Shown here in pieces: positions 18,241 through 27,569 of a DNA stretch of 55,320 bases. The notes under the pieces are model-generated. The model had not been told where the DNA came from. It made no database searches and was given only the letters and a program-made list of their open reading frames with translations. The stretch spans positions 1 through 55,320 of the forward strand of contig DULG01000069.1 of NCBI GenBank assembly GCA_012840485.1. Reading direction: 5' to 3'. The position numbers and the translations under genes were made by a program. Every line of letters begins with the position of its first letter. Positions within the stretch are counted from its first letter, which is position 1. Source of the stretch: Clostridia bacterium (GTDB lineage Bacteria; Bacillota; Thermoanaerobacteria; Thermoanaerobacterales; Thermoanaerobacteraceae).

Positions 18241-18738
18241 TTAAAATTTTTCCCAATGTAAAACTTCAGATAAAGCTTTTTTATATTTTGGTTGTGGCTC
18301 TTCTGCGGGATATCCTAATGATATAATAGAAATCATTCTTAAGTTGTCAGGAATGTTGAGGTATTCGTTTATTTCTTTTTCATAGGTTCTGTTATACCCA
18401 GCTACCCAACAGGAACCTATGCCGTAGGCAGTAGCTGCGAGTAATATATTTTCTGTTGCTGCTGAACCATCTTCTAAGTGATGTCTGTTATTTTTATCGC
18501 AGTAGACGATGACACAACCTCCTGCATCTTTAATAAATTTCCCATATGTAGCTTTTTCTGCTATGAATTTAAGTCTTTCTTTGTCTGTTATAACGACGAA
18601 ATGCCAAGGCTGTGCGTTATTTCCACTGGGAGCAAGCCTTGCGCAGTTTATTATGTCTTCTAATATTTCTTTTGGAATAGGTTTATCTATGTATTTCCTT
18701 ATACTTCTTCTCTTTTTTAAAGCCTCTAATGCCTCCAT
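18241..18738 (-). CDS. Nitroreductase family flavoprotein
   Basis: This 165-residue FMN-dependent NAD(P)H oxidoreductase has the N-terminal KKRRSIRKYIDKPI and ARLAPSGNNAQPWHF blocks that bind FMN phosphate and ring, and AYGIGSCWVAGY near residue 115 from the C-terminal half. It is shorter than the classic 200-residue NfsB group and fits the compact clostridial subfamily that reduces nitro compounds or quinones. The ATG has an AGAGGAGGTG site. It heads a two-gene unit with pepT, divergent from the repeat protein. Confidence 0.9.
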   Translation of the reverse strand: MEALEALKKRRSIRKYIDKPIPKEILEDIINCARLAPSGNNAQPWHFVVITDKERLKFIAEKATYGKFIKDAGGCVIVYCDKNNRHHLEDGSAATENILLAATAYGIGSCWVAGYNRTYEKEINEYLNIPDNLRMISIISLGYPAEEPQPKYKKALSEVLHWEKF

Positions 18739-18849
18739 AACTTTTGCACCTCCTCTTTATATTATATCCCATAAAGTAAAAATTCCAAAAAGATTGACAA
18801 AAATTTATGGGTATGTAAAAATAAAGCTGAATAAAAGGAGGGTAAAAGT

Positions 18850-19353
18850 ATGGGCAAGGTTGAAGGAAGAATTGGAGGCTTTATATCCGGTTATGATGTT
18901 CATGCTAGTATAGATAATGGGAGAATAGCTGGTCGAATTGGAGGAACACTTTTGGGAGCAGACCTTGATATAAAATATTCTTTTGAGATAGGGACAATTG
19001 AAGGGAGGATAGGGGGTGTTATTATAGGAAGGAGTATTTCTGGGACTATTGGGAAAGACTTTGTATCTGTGAGATTAGGAGGAGCTATTGATGGAAATGA
19101 CCTTAATTTGAGGATAAGTGGCAATGAGATATTGGGAAGATGTGGTGGAGAGATCATAGGTTTTGATGTGAAATTGGTCTTTGACAATGAAAAGATATCG
19201 GGGAGAATGGGAGGAGATGTGATAGGCTTTGATGTAGAAGGAACCTATGTAGATGTTGAGCCTATTATCGCAGGGCTTTTATTTGCTACAGCTTACTACA
19301 TTTATAAGGTAAATCATAGGGGAGGACAAGGTGGATCCGGCAATGGAAATTAA
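18850..19353 (+). CDS. 22-residue R-x-G-G repeat protein with C-terminal membrane segment
   Basis: This 167-residue protein is built almost entirely of six repeats. R-x-G-G recurs at residues 7, 29, 53, 75, 97 and 119, that is, spacings of 22, 24, 22, 22 and 22, each followed by a hydrophobic pair, G and often a D-hydrophobic pattern (GRIGGTLLGADLDI, GRMGGDVIGFDVEG). The regular short period with turns at GG suggests a beta-solenoid. A hydrophobic stretch at 138-153 could anchor it, and a glycine-rich tail (GGQGGSGNGN) ends the protein. There is no signal peptide. I know no named family with this repeat. AAAGGAGGG precedes ATG 18850. TTGACA at 18794 suggests its own promoter. Confidence 0.8.
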   Translation: MGKVEGRIGGFISGYDVHASIDNGRIAGRIGGTLLGADLDIKYSFEIGTIEGRIGGVIIGRSISGTIGKDFVSVRLGGAIDGNDLNLRISGNEILGRCGGEIIGFDVKLVFDNEKISGRMGGDVIGFDVEGTYVDVEPIIAGLLFATAYYIYKVNHRGGQGGSGNGN

Positions 19354-19444
19354 TTAAGTAAACTTATACATACTTTTGAAAAACTTGAACAACATAGATT
19401 TATGGTATAAAATAAGTATGTAAATAAGGAATGGAGGTTTACAT

Positions 19445-20800
19445 ATGAAGAAATTGATAGGTTTTGATTATTCAAAAGCTCTACAATTTGTAAGTCAAAA
19501 AGAAATTGAATATATGGAAAAGCATGCAAAATTATCTCTTGATATGGTGCTTAATAAAAATGCTCAAGGGAATGACTTTTTAGGATGGGTAAGTCTTCCC
19601 AAAGATTATGATAAGGCAGAGTTTGAACGCATTAAAAAAGCAGCAGAGAAGATTCAATCAGATTCTGATGTGCTTGTAGTTATAGGTATAGGTGGGTCTT
19701 ATTTAGGGGCAAGAGCGGCAATTGAAATGCTTTCTCATTCCTTCTATAATTTGTTGCCAAAAGGTAAGAGGAATATGCCGGAGATTTATTTTGCTGGAAA
19801 CAGCATAAGCTCTACATATTTAAGTGATTTATTTGAACTTATAGAGGACAAAGATGTATCAATAAATGTGATTTCTAAATCTGGTACTACTACAGAACCG
19901 GCAATAGCTTTTAGAGTTTTTAGAGATTTTCTTGAGAAAAAATATGGAAAAGAAGGGGCTAAATCGAGAATATATGTGACAACAGATAGAGCGAAAGGAG
20001 CTTTAAAAAAATTAGCTGATGAAGAAGGATATGAAACATTTGTGATTCCTGACAATGTTGGAGGAAGATACTCAGTTTTGACAGCTGTAGGCCTTCTACC
20101 AATAGCAGTAGCAGGCATTAGCATAGACGATATGATGCAGGGTGCTTACGATGCTTCAGTAGTTTATACCAAAAATGACCTCAGTGAAAATATAAGCATG
20201 CAGTATGCAATTTTGAGAAATATTTTGTACAGAAAAGGCAAAGCTATAGAAATACTTGTAAATTATGAGCCAAAGCTTCACTATTTCTCTGAATGGTGGA
20301 AACAGCTTTTTGGAGAAAGTGAAGGTAAAGACAATAAGGGAATTTATCCTGCTTCAGTAGATTTTACGACAGATTTACACTCAATGGGGCAGTTTATACA
20401 AGAGGGAAGCAGAAATATTTTTGAAACAGTTTTAAATGTTGAAAAACCTGTTAAAGATATAGTTATAAATGAAGACAAGGACAATATAGATGGGCTTAAC
20501 TTTTTAGCAGGAAAAACTATAGATTTTGTCAATAAAAAGGCTTTTGAAGGTACATTATTGGCTCATACAGATGGGAATGTTCCTAACCTTGTAGTAAATA
20601 TCCCTGAAATATCAGCTTACTATTTTGGCAATCTGGTCTACTTCTTTGAAATGGCTTGTGCTATAAGCGGATATATAAATGGGGTTAATCCATTTGACCA
20701 ACCAGGAGTAGAGGCTTACAAGAAAAACATGTTTGCACTTTTAGGAAAACCAGGATATGAAAAAGAAAAAGAATTGTTAGAAAAAAGATTGGGAAAATAA
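19445..20800 (+). CDS. pgi: Glucose-6-phosphate isomerase
   Basis: This 451-residue enzyme interconverts glucose-6-phosphate and fructose-6-phosphate. Phosphate-binding [13 protein letters not shown] (near residue 80), [15 protein letters not shown] (near 143), the catalytic Arg/Glu segment [14 protein letters not shown] and the later [10 protein letters not shown] (catalytic Lys) are present. The length matches the shorter bacterial PGI of Firmicutes. ATG at 19445 follows GGAGG. It is a single-gene unit between the repeat protein and a terminator shared with the convergent glgP, which feeds hexose phosphate into the same step. Confidence 0.95.
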   Translation: MKKLIGFDYSKALQFVSQKEIEYMEKHAKLSLDMVLNKNAQGNDFLGWVSLPKDYDKAEFERIKKAAEKIQSDSDVLVVIGIGGSYLGARAAIEMLSHSFYNLLPKGKRNMPEIYFAGNSISSTYLSDLFELIEDKDVSINVISKSGTTTEPAIAFRVFRDFLEKKYGKEGAKSRIYVTTDRAKGALKKLADEEGYETFVIPDNVGGRYSVLTAVGLLPIAVAGISIDDMMQGAYDASVVYTKNDLSENISMQYAILRNILYRKGKAIEILVNYEPKLHYFSEWWKQLFGESEGKDNKGIYPASVDFTTDLHSMGQFIQEGSRNIFETVLNVEKPVKDIVINEDKDNIDGLNFLAGKTIDFVNKKAFEGTLLAHTDGNVPNLVVNIPEISAYYFGNLVYFFEMACAISGYINGVNPFDQPGVEAYKKNMFALLGKPGYEKEKELLEKRLGK

Positions 20801-20803
20801 ATT

Positions 20804-20831
20804 AAAGGCCGGACAATTGCGCGGCCTTTTT
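20804..20831. terminator. Bidirectional terminator between pgi and glgP
   Basis: AAAGGCC (20804-20810) pairs with GGCCTTT (20823-20829); more T follow on the plus strand and A precede for the minus strand. Confidence 0.75.
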
Positions 20832-20845
20832 AAATAGGGGTTGAC

Positions 20846-22471
20846 TTATTTTTTTGTGTACATTAAATCGTAGTATTCTTTTAACATTCTATTAGCTGAG
20901 AAAGCTTCATAAGTCGTCCTTATACTTTCTCTCATCATGTTTTCCCATTTCGCTTTATCATTGTAGTAGGTTGGAACTACTTTATTTAAAAGGACGTCAT
21001 AGAGTGCTTCAAGGTCGTGTTTGTCTAATTCTTCTATATTGTCAGACTCAAAACCATCCCCAAATTGCCAGCCATTTACTCCGTCTATACAAGCTTCTGG
21101 CCACCATCCATCTAAAATACTTAAATTTAACACTCCGTTCATGGCGGCTTTCATGCCGGAGGTACCACTGGCCTCTAATGGTCTTCTTGGATTGTTTAAC
21201 CACACATCAGTGCCTCGAGTAAGCATTTTTCCTATTGTCATGTCGTAATCTTCTAGGAATACTACGCTTTCAGGATATTTCTTTGTCATCTCTATTAATT
21301 TTGCGACAATTTTTTTACCTACGTCATCTAATGGATGACCTTTTCCTGAAAACACCATTTGAATTTTTTTAGACCTTAAATAATCACCTATAACTTCGTC
21401 ATTGGTAAATATAAGATCGCTTCTTTTGTAAGGAGCAGCTCTCCTTGAAAAACCTATCAAAAGTTTATCAGCGTCTAATTTAACTCCTGTCCTTTGATAT
21501 ATAAAATCAATTAATTCTTGTTTTAAAATATTGTGAGTTTGTAGGAGCCCTTCACCTTTGTTGTAGGCTTCTATTATTCTTTTATCTACCCAAGTGTTTC
21601 TATCAATTCCGTTTGTTATTGAAATTATAGGAGCCTTGTTGTCAACATGTTCCCACATTTTGTTTGCAGTTTGACCGTGAAGTTTTGAGACACCGTTTGC
21701 AATGCGAGAAAGTCTCAAACCTGCGACTGTCATATTAAAAGGAACACCACCGATTTGAGCCATTTGCTCAATTGAAAGACCATTGTTTGCACCCATGTAC
21801 ATGAGAAGTTCTAAATCGTGAGATTCGTTTCCTTCTTTAACAGGGGTATGGGTTGTAAATACTACTTCTTCTCTTGTAGCTTTCCACGCCTCTTCAAAAC
21901 TCATATTTTGATTTTCCATTTTCTCTCTTATAAGCTCAATGGCTGCTAATACTGCATGCCCTTCGTTAAAATGATAAACATCTACATCAATTCCCAAAGC
22001 TCTTAAAGCTCTTACTCCGCCAATGCCTAATACTATTTCCTGTGCAACTCTTTCTTCACCAAACCATCCATAAAGTTGACCTGTTATCCATCTGTCCCCA
22101 TTTTCTGGTATATCTGTGTCAAGCAAATACAGAGGAGCATTGTCAAAGTTGTCTACCAACCATACTTTGCAATACACATCTCTATTTCTTATTTTTACTT
22201 TTACCTTTACTCCAGTATCTTTTAAAAAGTCGTACTTACGTGTGTAATTGCGATAGGAATCATAAGGATAACCATCTTCTCCAATATGTTGTTCTGTGTA
22301 GCCTTGTTTCCACAGTATACCTATTCCTACTAAAGGCATACCTAATTCTTTTGCGGCTTTTAGATGGTCTCCTGCTAAAATGCCAAGACCACCTGCGTAT
22401 AGTTTGAAATCTGACTGTAAGCCGTATTCCATGCAGAAATAGGCTACTCTTGGCAATTTTTCATTACTCAT
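20846..22471 (-). CDS. glgP: Alpha-glucan (glycogen/maltodextrin) phosphorylase, short form
   Basis: This 541-residue GT35-type phosphorylase releases glucose-1-phosphate from glycogen or maltodextrin. The N-terminal block VAYFCMEYGLQSDFKLYAGG, the IANGVSKLHG segment, AAPYKRSDLIF, and the pyridoxal-phosphate lysine region EASGTSGMKAAMNGVLNLS are all visible. At about 540 residues it belongs to the short clostridial/thermophile branch rather than the 800-residue type. ATG at 22471 is preferred because GAGGAGG lies six bases upstream; an ATG at 22486 is itself part of that site. It converges with pgi, the next step after phosphoglucomutase. Confidence 0.9.
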   Translation of the reverse strand: MSNEKLPRVAYFCMEYGLQSDFKLYAGGLGILAGDHLKAAKELGMPLVGIGILWKQGYTEQHIGEDGYPYDSYRNYTRKYDFLKDTGVKVKVKIRNRDVYCKVWLVDNFDNAPLYLLDTDIPENGDRWITGQLYGWFGEERVAQEIVLGIGGVRALRALGIDVDVYHFNEGHAVLAAIELIREKMENQNMSFEEAWKATREEVVFTTHTPVKEGNESHDLELLMYMGANNGLSIEQMAQIGGVPFNMTVAGLRLSRIANGVSKLHGQTANKMWEHVDNKAPIISITNGIDRNTWVDKRIIEAYNKGEGLLQTHNILKQELIDFIYQRTGVKLDADKLLIGFSRRAAPYKRSDLIFTNDEVIGDYLRSKKIQMVFSGKGHPLDDVGKKIVAKLIEMTKKYPESVVFLEDYDMTIGKMLTRGTDVWLNNPRRPLEASGTSGMKAAMNGVLNLSILDGWWPEACIDGVNGWQFGDGFESDNIEELDKHDLEALYDVLLNKVVPTYYNDKAKWENMMRESIRTTYEAFSANRMLKEYYDLMYTKK

Positions 22472-22653
22472 GATGAACCTCCTCATTTTCCAAGTGTTAA
22501 GTATATTATAATATTAAAAAAATCATTATGCAAGTGCTTGCACAAAAACAAAAAAGAAACTAATGAAAAAATCATTTTACACAATCCTTTCAAAATAAAA
22601 TTTCTATAATTATAGTGTACCAAATTAGGTAAGACAGTTGTTAAAAATTTTTC

Positions 22654-22682
22654 TTGACAGAGAAACAAAAACATAGTATCAT
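22654..22682 (+). promoter_or_regulatory. Sigma-A promoter of the SAM-riboswitch operon
   Basis: TTGACA (22654-22659) and TATCAT (22677-22682) are 17 bp apart, placing the start of transcription some 30 bases before the riboswitch. Confidence 0.75.
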
Positions 22683-22719
22683 AAAGCTTAAATAATTTAA
22701 CAATTTAATACTTTAAAAT

Positions 22720-22862
22720 CTCTTATCGAGAGTGGTGGAGGGACTGGCCCGATGAAACCCGGCAACCGGCATTTTATATGCGTCTTGGTGCCAATTCCAG
22801 CAGCGTTTCGCTGAAAGATGAGAGAGTTTTGGTGTCTCTTCTTTTGGCGAAGAGACTTTTTT
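22720..22862 (+). ncRNA. SAM-I (S-box) riboswitch with expression-platform terminator
   Basis: The S-box consensus is clear: closing stem CTCTTATC (22720-22727) with GATGAGAG (22817-22824), then GTGGTGGAGGGACTGGCCC, GATGAAACCCGGCAACC, a variable hairpin and CAATTCCAGCAG. Behind it GTCTCTT (22834-22840) and AAGAGAC (22850-22856) form a terminator hairpin with a T-run. SAM binding should stop transcription and so repress the methionine-synthesis genes metF and metH that follow directly. Confidence 0.96.
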
Positions 22863-22887
22863 ATTTTTAAAAATGGAGGCGATGTAG

Positions 22888-23799
22888 ATGTTGAAAAATG
22901 AAAATTTGTGTACTAAACTTAAGAAAAGGAAGTTTGTTGTGACAGCAGAAATTTCTACGCCAAAAGGGGTAGATATAACGAAAACTATTGAAGAAGCGAG
23001 AAAATTAAAAGGCATTGTAGATGCCTTAAATATAACGGACTGTCCTATGGCGAATATGCGGATGAGTCCCATAGCAGTAGCTCACCTCTTGCAGGATCAT
23101 TTAAACATTGAAGCTATTTTTCATTTGACCTGTAGAGACAGAAATCTGATAGGCCTTCAGTCAGAGCTCTTAGGAGCTTATGCGTTAGGTGTGAGAAACA
23201 TACTAGCCTTGAGAGGAGATGACCCTTCCCGTGGAGATACTCCTCAGGCTAAAGGGGTATATGATGTAGATTCTGTTGGGCTTTTAAAGATTATCAGTGC
23301 TTTTAATAGAGGTTATGATTACAATGGAAATAAATTAGATTCCCCAACAGAATTTTGCGCCGGTACGACTGCAAATCCAAATGATTTAAGGGATGAAGCA
23401 CTAGAGAAGCTTAAAGTTAAGATAGAGGCAGGGGCAGAATTTATTCAAACACAACCGGTTTATGATGAGGAAATTTTATTTAAGTTTATTGAAAAGATTA
23501 AAAATTTCAATGTACCACTTTTGATAGGCATATTACCTCTTAAAAGCTATAAAATGGCAGTCAATTTAAATGAAAAAGTGCCAGGTATAGATATTCCAGA
23601 AAAAGTTTTAGAAAGGCTAAAGGATGGAGGAAGAGAAGAGGGAATAAACATAGCTGTAGAGTTTATAAAGCGGATACGCAGTGAAGTTGCAGGAATTCAC
23701 ATTATGCCTTTAGGGAGTACAAATGTTGTGTTAGAAATAATTTCAAGAGTCGATGATTTAGTCTGTGATTTTGCAGAAAATAACGTACAGATGAATTAA
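22888..23799 (+). CDS. metF: Methylenetetrahydrofolate reductase
   Basis: This 303-residue flavoprotein reduces 5,10-methylene-H4folate to 5-methyl-H4folate, the methyl donor for methionine synthase encoded next. The FAD/folate barrel motifs TAEISTPKG, NITDCPMAN, FHLTCRDRN, ALRGDDPS and EFIQTQPVYD are visible. ATG 22888 lies a short distance after GGAGG. It is the first gene behind the SAM riboswitch, and metH follows after 13 bp, so both are off when SAM is high. In acetogenic relatives the same reaction also supplies the Wood-Ljungdahl pathway, but no other genes of it are here. Confidence 0.95.
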   Translation: MLKNENLCTKLKKRKFVVTAEISTPKGVDITKTIEEARKLKGIVDALNITDCPMANMRMSPIAVAHLLQDHLNIEAIFHLTCRDRNLIGLQSELLGAYALGVRNILALRGDDPSRGDTPQAKGVYDVDSVGLLKIISAFNRGYDYNGNKLDSPTEFCAGTTANPNDLRDEALEKLKVKIEAGAEFIQTQPVYDEEILFKFIEKIKNFNVPLLIGILPLKSYKMAVNLNEKVPGIDIPEKVLERLKDGGREEGINIAVEFIKRIRSEVAGIHIMPLGSTNVVLEIISRVDDLVCDFAENNVQMN

Positions 23800-23812
23800 A
23801 TGGAGGTTAAAA

Positions 23813-26236
23813 ATGTTAGACATTTTTAAAGAACTTTCAAATAGAGTGATTGTTTTTGATGGAGCAATGGGGACACAACTTCAAGAGAGGGGTTTAAAAA
23901 CTGGAGAGTGTCCCGAATATATGAATATAACCCATCCAGAAGTAGTATTTGATATCCACAGGTCCTATATAGAAGCAGGAGCGGATGTGATTGAGACAAA
24001 TACCTTTGGCGCTAACAGGATAAAATTAGCAAAATATGGACTGGAAAATGAGGTTTTCAATATTGTCACTCAGGCTGTCAAAATTGCCAAAGAAGCTTCC
24101 AAAGATAAACCTGTGGCACTTTCTATAGGACCTATTGGAGAACTTTTGACCCCTTATGGAGACATGACTTTTGACGAAGCTTATGATGTTTTTAAAGAAG
24201 TAGTTATAGCTGCAGAAAGAGCGGGAGCAGATATTGTTTTAATTGAAACAATGTCAGATATGCTGGAGGCAAAAGCTGCCATTCTTGCTGCTAAAGAGAA
24301 TTCAAACATGAAAGTTATATGTACAATGACTTTTCAAGAAGATGGAAGGACTCTCATGGGGTCAGACCCTATAACTGTAGTAGTTAGTTTACAAGGGTTA
24401 GGATTGGATGCCATTGGCGTTAACTGCTCGACAGGCCCCGATAAAATGGTAAGTGTAGTGGAAAAAATGTCTCAAGTTTCTCGCATACCTATTATTGCAC
24501 AACCTAATGCAGGTATGCCTGTGATTAGAGACGGCAAAACAGTTTATGACTTAAAACCAGAAGAATTTGCTAGTTTCTTTCCTTCTCTTGTTGAAAAAGG
24601 TGCCTCTATAGTTGGGGGTTGCTGCGGTACTACTCCACAATATATAAAACTTGTTAAAGAGGCTGTAAAAGATTTAAAGCCAAAAGTCAAAGTAACCAAA
24701 TTTACAGCTGTAGCTTCTAATACAAAAACAGTTTTCATAGGTGACGATTATCCTTTAAGGGTTATAGGGGAGCGTATTAATCCAACTGGGAAGAAGAAGT
24801 TGAGTGAAGCTTTTTTGGCTGGGGATGTAAGTTTAGCAGTAGAGGAAGCTATAAAACAGCAAAAATGTGGGGCTGAAATATTAGATGTAAATGTGGGGGT
24901 ACCAGGAATAGATGAGGAGCAATTACTTCCCAAGGTAGTTTCTGAAATACAAAATGTAGTAAACCTTCCTCTTCAAATAGATAGCACTAATATTAAAGCT
25001 GTAGAAAAAGCTATAAGAATTTTAAGAGGTAGACCCATAATCAACTCTGTAAGTGCAAAAGAGGAAATTTTAAAAGAAGTGCTTCCTATTGTTAAAAAAT
25101 ACGGAGCTTGTGTTGTAGGACTTACTGTAGGAGATAAAGGGCTTCCCAAAGATAGGCATGAAAGAATTGAAAATGCGAAAAAAATTATAAAAAAAGCGGA
25201 AGAGTATGGCATACCCAAAGAGGACATATTGATAGATTGTATTGTACTGACGGTTTCTTCTGAGCAGGAGGCTGCAATTGAGACTTTAGAAGCGATAAAA
25301 CTGGCTAAAGAAGAGTTAGGAGTAAATACTGTTGTGGGACTTAGCAATGTTTCCTTTGGGTTACCTGAAAGAAGGTTGATAAACTCTACTTTTTTGGCAA
25401 TGGCAGCGTCTTATGGGCTTACTACTGCTATTATAAATCCCTGCGATGAAGCCATGATGGACACTTTGAGGGCTTCAATGGTTTTACTAAATAAAGATAA
25501 AGGCAGTGTGAATTATCTGAATATATATGGGAAAAAGCAAAAAGAGGAGGTCAAAGAAAAAGAACAGCCAAAAATTCAGGAAGAAGATTTAAAGACAAAG
25601 TTCTATATACAAATTTTAGAAGGTAAAAAATCAGGAGTAGAAGATATAGTAAAAAACATTTTAGAGGAAGAAGTTCAACCTCTTTCTATAGTTGATAACA
25701 TAATAATTCCTGCCTTAAAAGAAGTGGGAGATAGATATGAAAAAGGCATATATTTTTTGCCACAACTTTTAAGCTCTGCAGAAGTGGTGCAAAATGCTTT
25801 TAGGATAATAAAGGAAAAACTTCCAAAGGGTTCGGTATCTAAAGGCAAAATAATACTTGCAACTGTTGAAGGTGATGTTCACGACATAGGAAAAAATATA
25901 GTAAAAGTTCTTTTGGAAAATTACGGATATGACGTGATTGACTTAGGAAAGGATGTAAAAGGAGAAGTAATATTAGAGGAAATAAAGCGGAGTGGAGCGC
26001 CATTAGTAGGTTTAAGTGCTTTAATGACAACAACTTTATTTAACATGGAAAAAATTATCAAACTGCTTAAAGCAAATACTGATGTGAAAATAATGGTGGG
26101 TGGTGCTGTTTTGACTGAGGAATATGCCTATAAGATTGGCGCAGATTATTACGGGAAAACAGCTCAGGATGCAGTTAAAATTGCTGATAAGTTTTTCTTA
26201 AAAAATGCTCTTCTATGTAAATCTTGTGGTATTTAA
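23813..26236 (+). CDS. metH: Cobalamin-dependent methionine synthase lacking the reactivation domain
   Basis: This 807-residue enzyme moves the methyl group of methyl-H4folate through cobalamin to homocysteine. Order: homocysteine-binding barrel (1 to about 290; FDGAMGTQLQERG, zinc cysteines in GVNCSTGP and GGCCGTTP), pterin barrel (about 315-560; IGERINPTGKKK, LQIDSTN), helical cap (about 595-665) and cobalamin domain (about 680-800) with DVHDIGKN containing cobalt-ligand His690. The C-terminal AdoMet-binding reactivation domain of the E. coli enzyme (1227 residues) is absent, as in many anaerobes, so repair of oxidised cobalamin must be done by another protein, not seen nearby. Confidence 0.95.
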   Translation: MLDIFKELSNRVIVFDGAMGTQLQERGLKTGECPEYMNITHPEVVFDIHRSYIEAGADVIETNTFGANRIKLAKYGLENEVFNIVTQAVKIAKEASKDKPVALSIGPIGELLTPYGDMTFDEAYDVFKEVVIAAERAGADIVLIETMSDMLEAKAAILAAKENSNMKVICTMTFQEDGRTLMGSDPITVVVSLQGLGLDAIGVNCSTGPDKMVSVVEKMSQVSRIPIIAQPNAGMPVIRDGKTVYDLKPEEFASFFPSLVEKGASIVGGCCGTTPQYIKLVKEAVKDLKPKVKVTKFTAVASNTKTVFIGDDYPLRVIGERINPTGKKKLSEAFLAGDVSLAVEEAIKQQKCGAEILDVNVGVPGIDEEQLLPKVVSEIQNVVNLPLQIDSTNIKAVEKAIRILRGRPIINSVSAKEEILKEVLPIVKKYGACVVGLTVGDKGLPKDRHERIENAKKIIKKAEEYGIPKEDILIDCIVLTVSSEQEAAIETLEAIKLAKEELGVNTVVGLSNVSFGLPERRLINSTFLAMAASYGLTTAIINPCDEAMMDTLRASMVLLNKDKGSVNYLNIYGKKQKEEVKEKEQPKIQEEDLKTKFYIQILEGKKSGVEDIVKNILEEEVQPLSIVDNIIIPALKEVGDRYEKGIYFLPQLLSSAEVVQNAFRIIKEKLPKGSVSKGKIILATVEGDVHDIGKNIVKVLLENYGYDVIDLGKDVKGEVILEEIKRSGAPLVGLSALMTTTLFNMEKIIKLLKANTDVKIMVGGAVLTEEYAYKIGADYYGKTAQDAVKIADKFFLKNALLCKSCGI

Positions 26237-26249
26237 AGGTGGTGTAGAG

Positions 26250-26705
26250 GTGTCAGTAGAAGCGGTGAAAGAGTTTTTTAAAGAGAAGGGATATGATATT
26301 AAAATAAAAATTTTTGAAGATACAAGCACTGTGGAAAAAGCAGCACAGTCTCTCGGTGTAACTCCTGGGGAAATAGCAAAGTCTATGCTATTTAGATTAA
26401 AAGATAAATATATTATGGTTATAACAGCAGGAGATAAAAAAATAGACAATAGAAAATTTAAAGAGACTTTTAAGACAAAAGCAAAAATGGCATCCCCAGA
26501 AGAAGTGTTAGAAGTTACAGGGCATCCTGTTGGTGGCGTTTGTCCTTATGGGCTGAAAAATCTGGTTGAAGTATATTATGATGTGTCTTTAAAAAATTAC
26601 GAGGTGGTATATCCTGCAGCTGGAGACGTAAACGCTGCTGTTACCATAAAAGTTAAGGACCTTGATAAAATAGTAGAAGGGAAATGGGTAGATGTATGCC
26701 AATAG
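26250..26705 (+). CDS. YbaK/EbsC-type aminoacyl-tRNA deacylase
   Basis: This 151-residue protein of the YbaK/ProX editing family hydrolyses mischarged tRNAs (Cys-tRNA-Pro or Ala-tRNA-Pro type). Typical elements are LGVTPGEIAKSMLFRL, the catalytic-lysine region DKKIDNRKFK, and GHPVGGVCPYGL. GTG 26250 is selected: AAAGGTGG lies seven bases upstream, and the longer reading from 26205 would overlap metH by 32 bases without a site. It is close behind metH and may be read from the same transcript. A terminator overlaps its stop codon. Confidence 0.85.
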   Translation: MSVEAVKEFFKEKGYDIKIKIFEDTSTVEKAAQSLGVTPGEIAKSMLFRLKDKYIMVITAGDKKIDNRKFKETFKTKAKMASPEEVLEVTGHPVGGVCPYGLKNLVEVYYDVSLKNYEVVYPAAGDVNAAVTIKVKDLDKIVEGKWVDVCQ

Positions 26706-26723
26706 ACATACATCTACTTTTTT
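26688..26723. terminator. Bidirectional terminator overlapping the deacylase stop codon
   Basis: GTAGATGTATG (26688-26698) pairs perfectly with CATACATCTAC (26707-26717), followed by six T. It serves the metF-metH transcript and, on the other strand, the end of the cotJ operon. Confidence 0.85.
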
Positions 26724-27294
26724 AAAAGAATTTTTTACTTTCCATATATTCTCTTACTTGTACTAAAGTTTCTCCGAATCTTTGGAAGTGTACAATCTCT
26801 CTTTCTCTCAAAAACCTGAGAGTATCTTTTACACAAGGGTCATCTGTGAGATTTATTAAATGTTCATAAGTTGCTCTTGCTTTTTCTTCGGCTGCCATAT
26901 CTTCGTGTAAATCAGCGATTGCATCTCCTTTTGCCTGGATATAGGCGGCGGTCCAAAGCATTCCAGTTGTATCTGCGTAGAACAAGCCTCTGTCGTGCTC
27001 CGTGTAATATTCTCCCAATCCTTCTCTCTTTAATATTTCTACTGGTACTCCTTTTAAAAGTTTGAAAACAAGAGTTGCTATTATTTCAAGGTGTGCTAAT
27101 TCTTCTGTAGCAATGTCTGTCAAAACTGCTTTTGCTTTTCCTGTAGGCATGACGAATCGCTGGGTTTGATATCTTAAGGCGGCTGCCAATTCTCCATCAG
27201 GGCCTCCATATTGGGCAATGAGGTATTTTGCCATTTTTACATCTGGTTTGCAGACTTTAGCAGGATATTGTAGTTTCTTTTCATAAACCCACAT
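26722..27294 (-). CDS. cotJC: Spore coat protein CotJC (manganese-catalase-like)
   Basis: This 190-residue di-iron/di-manganese ferritin-like protein starts MWVYEKKLQYPAKV and has the helical ligand motif ATEELAHLEIIATLV and a second E...H set in RATYEHLINL and EIVHFQRFGE. It matches the CotJC group of manganese catalases deposited on spores. It is the last gene of a cotJA-cotJB-cotJC operon (13-bp gap to cotJB), with GAGGAGGA before the ATG. It shows that the organism forms endospores; in Bacillus the operon is expressed in the mother cell under sigma-E. Confidence 0.93.
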   Translation of the reverse strand: MWVYEKKLQYPAKVCKPDVKMAKYLIAQYGGPDGELAAALRYQTQRFVMPTGKAKAVLTDIATEELAHLEIIATLVFKLLKGVPVEILKREGLGEYYTEHDRGLFYADTTGMLWTAAYIQAKGDAIADLHEDMAAEEKARATYEHLINLTDDPCVKDTLRFLREREIVHFQRFGETLVQVREYMESKKFF

Positions 27295-27307
27295 ATCAAA
27301 GTCCTCC

Positions 27308-27565
27308 TCAATATTCTATTTCCCAAGGCCAAGGGTCGTCTACCCATTTCCAAGGATATTGACTTTGTGAATGACCAAAAACCATCAAAGGTCCGTAAAA
27401 TTGTTCATATTGCTGTTTTAGCATAGACAATTGATTAGAATAATAGTTGTAGTCTTGAAGAGCTTTTTGGTCCTCGGGATGAGTGTCTAAATATAGATTC
27501 AAATCTATGCAGGTAAACTCTATTTCCATGATTTTCTTAAGCATAGATATTTGATTGCCATCCAT
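27308..27565 (-). CDS. cotJB: Spore coat protein CotJB
   Basis: This 85-residue protein is rich in Tyr, Gln and Trp. It has the CotJB pattern: an N-terminal helix LKKIMEIEFTCIDLNLYLDTHP and a C-terminal FGPL-like/YPW segment (YGPLMVFGHS, YPWKWVDDPWPWE). It sits between cotJA (4 bp after that stop) and cotJC, with GAGGTG overlapping the end of cotJA as its ribosome site. Confidence 0.93.
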   Translation of the reverse strand: MDGNQISMLKKIMEIEFTCIDLNLYLDTHPEDQKALQDYNYYSNQLSMLKQQYEQFYGPLMVFGHSQSQYPWKWVDDPWPWEIEY

Positions 27566-27569
27566 TTTA

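Noticed and set aside
24973-25347. Long antisense open frame (124 codons) within metH
   Set aside because: It is a shadow of metH with no ribosome binding site, and its Ser/Phe-rich translation is typical of antisense reading of an AT-rich gene. The same holds for the long antisense frames in pgi, glgP, oadB, rlmD, rarA and the radical SAM genes.
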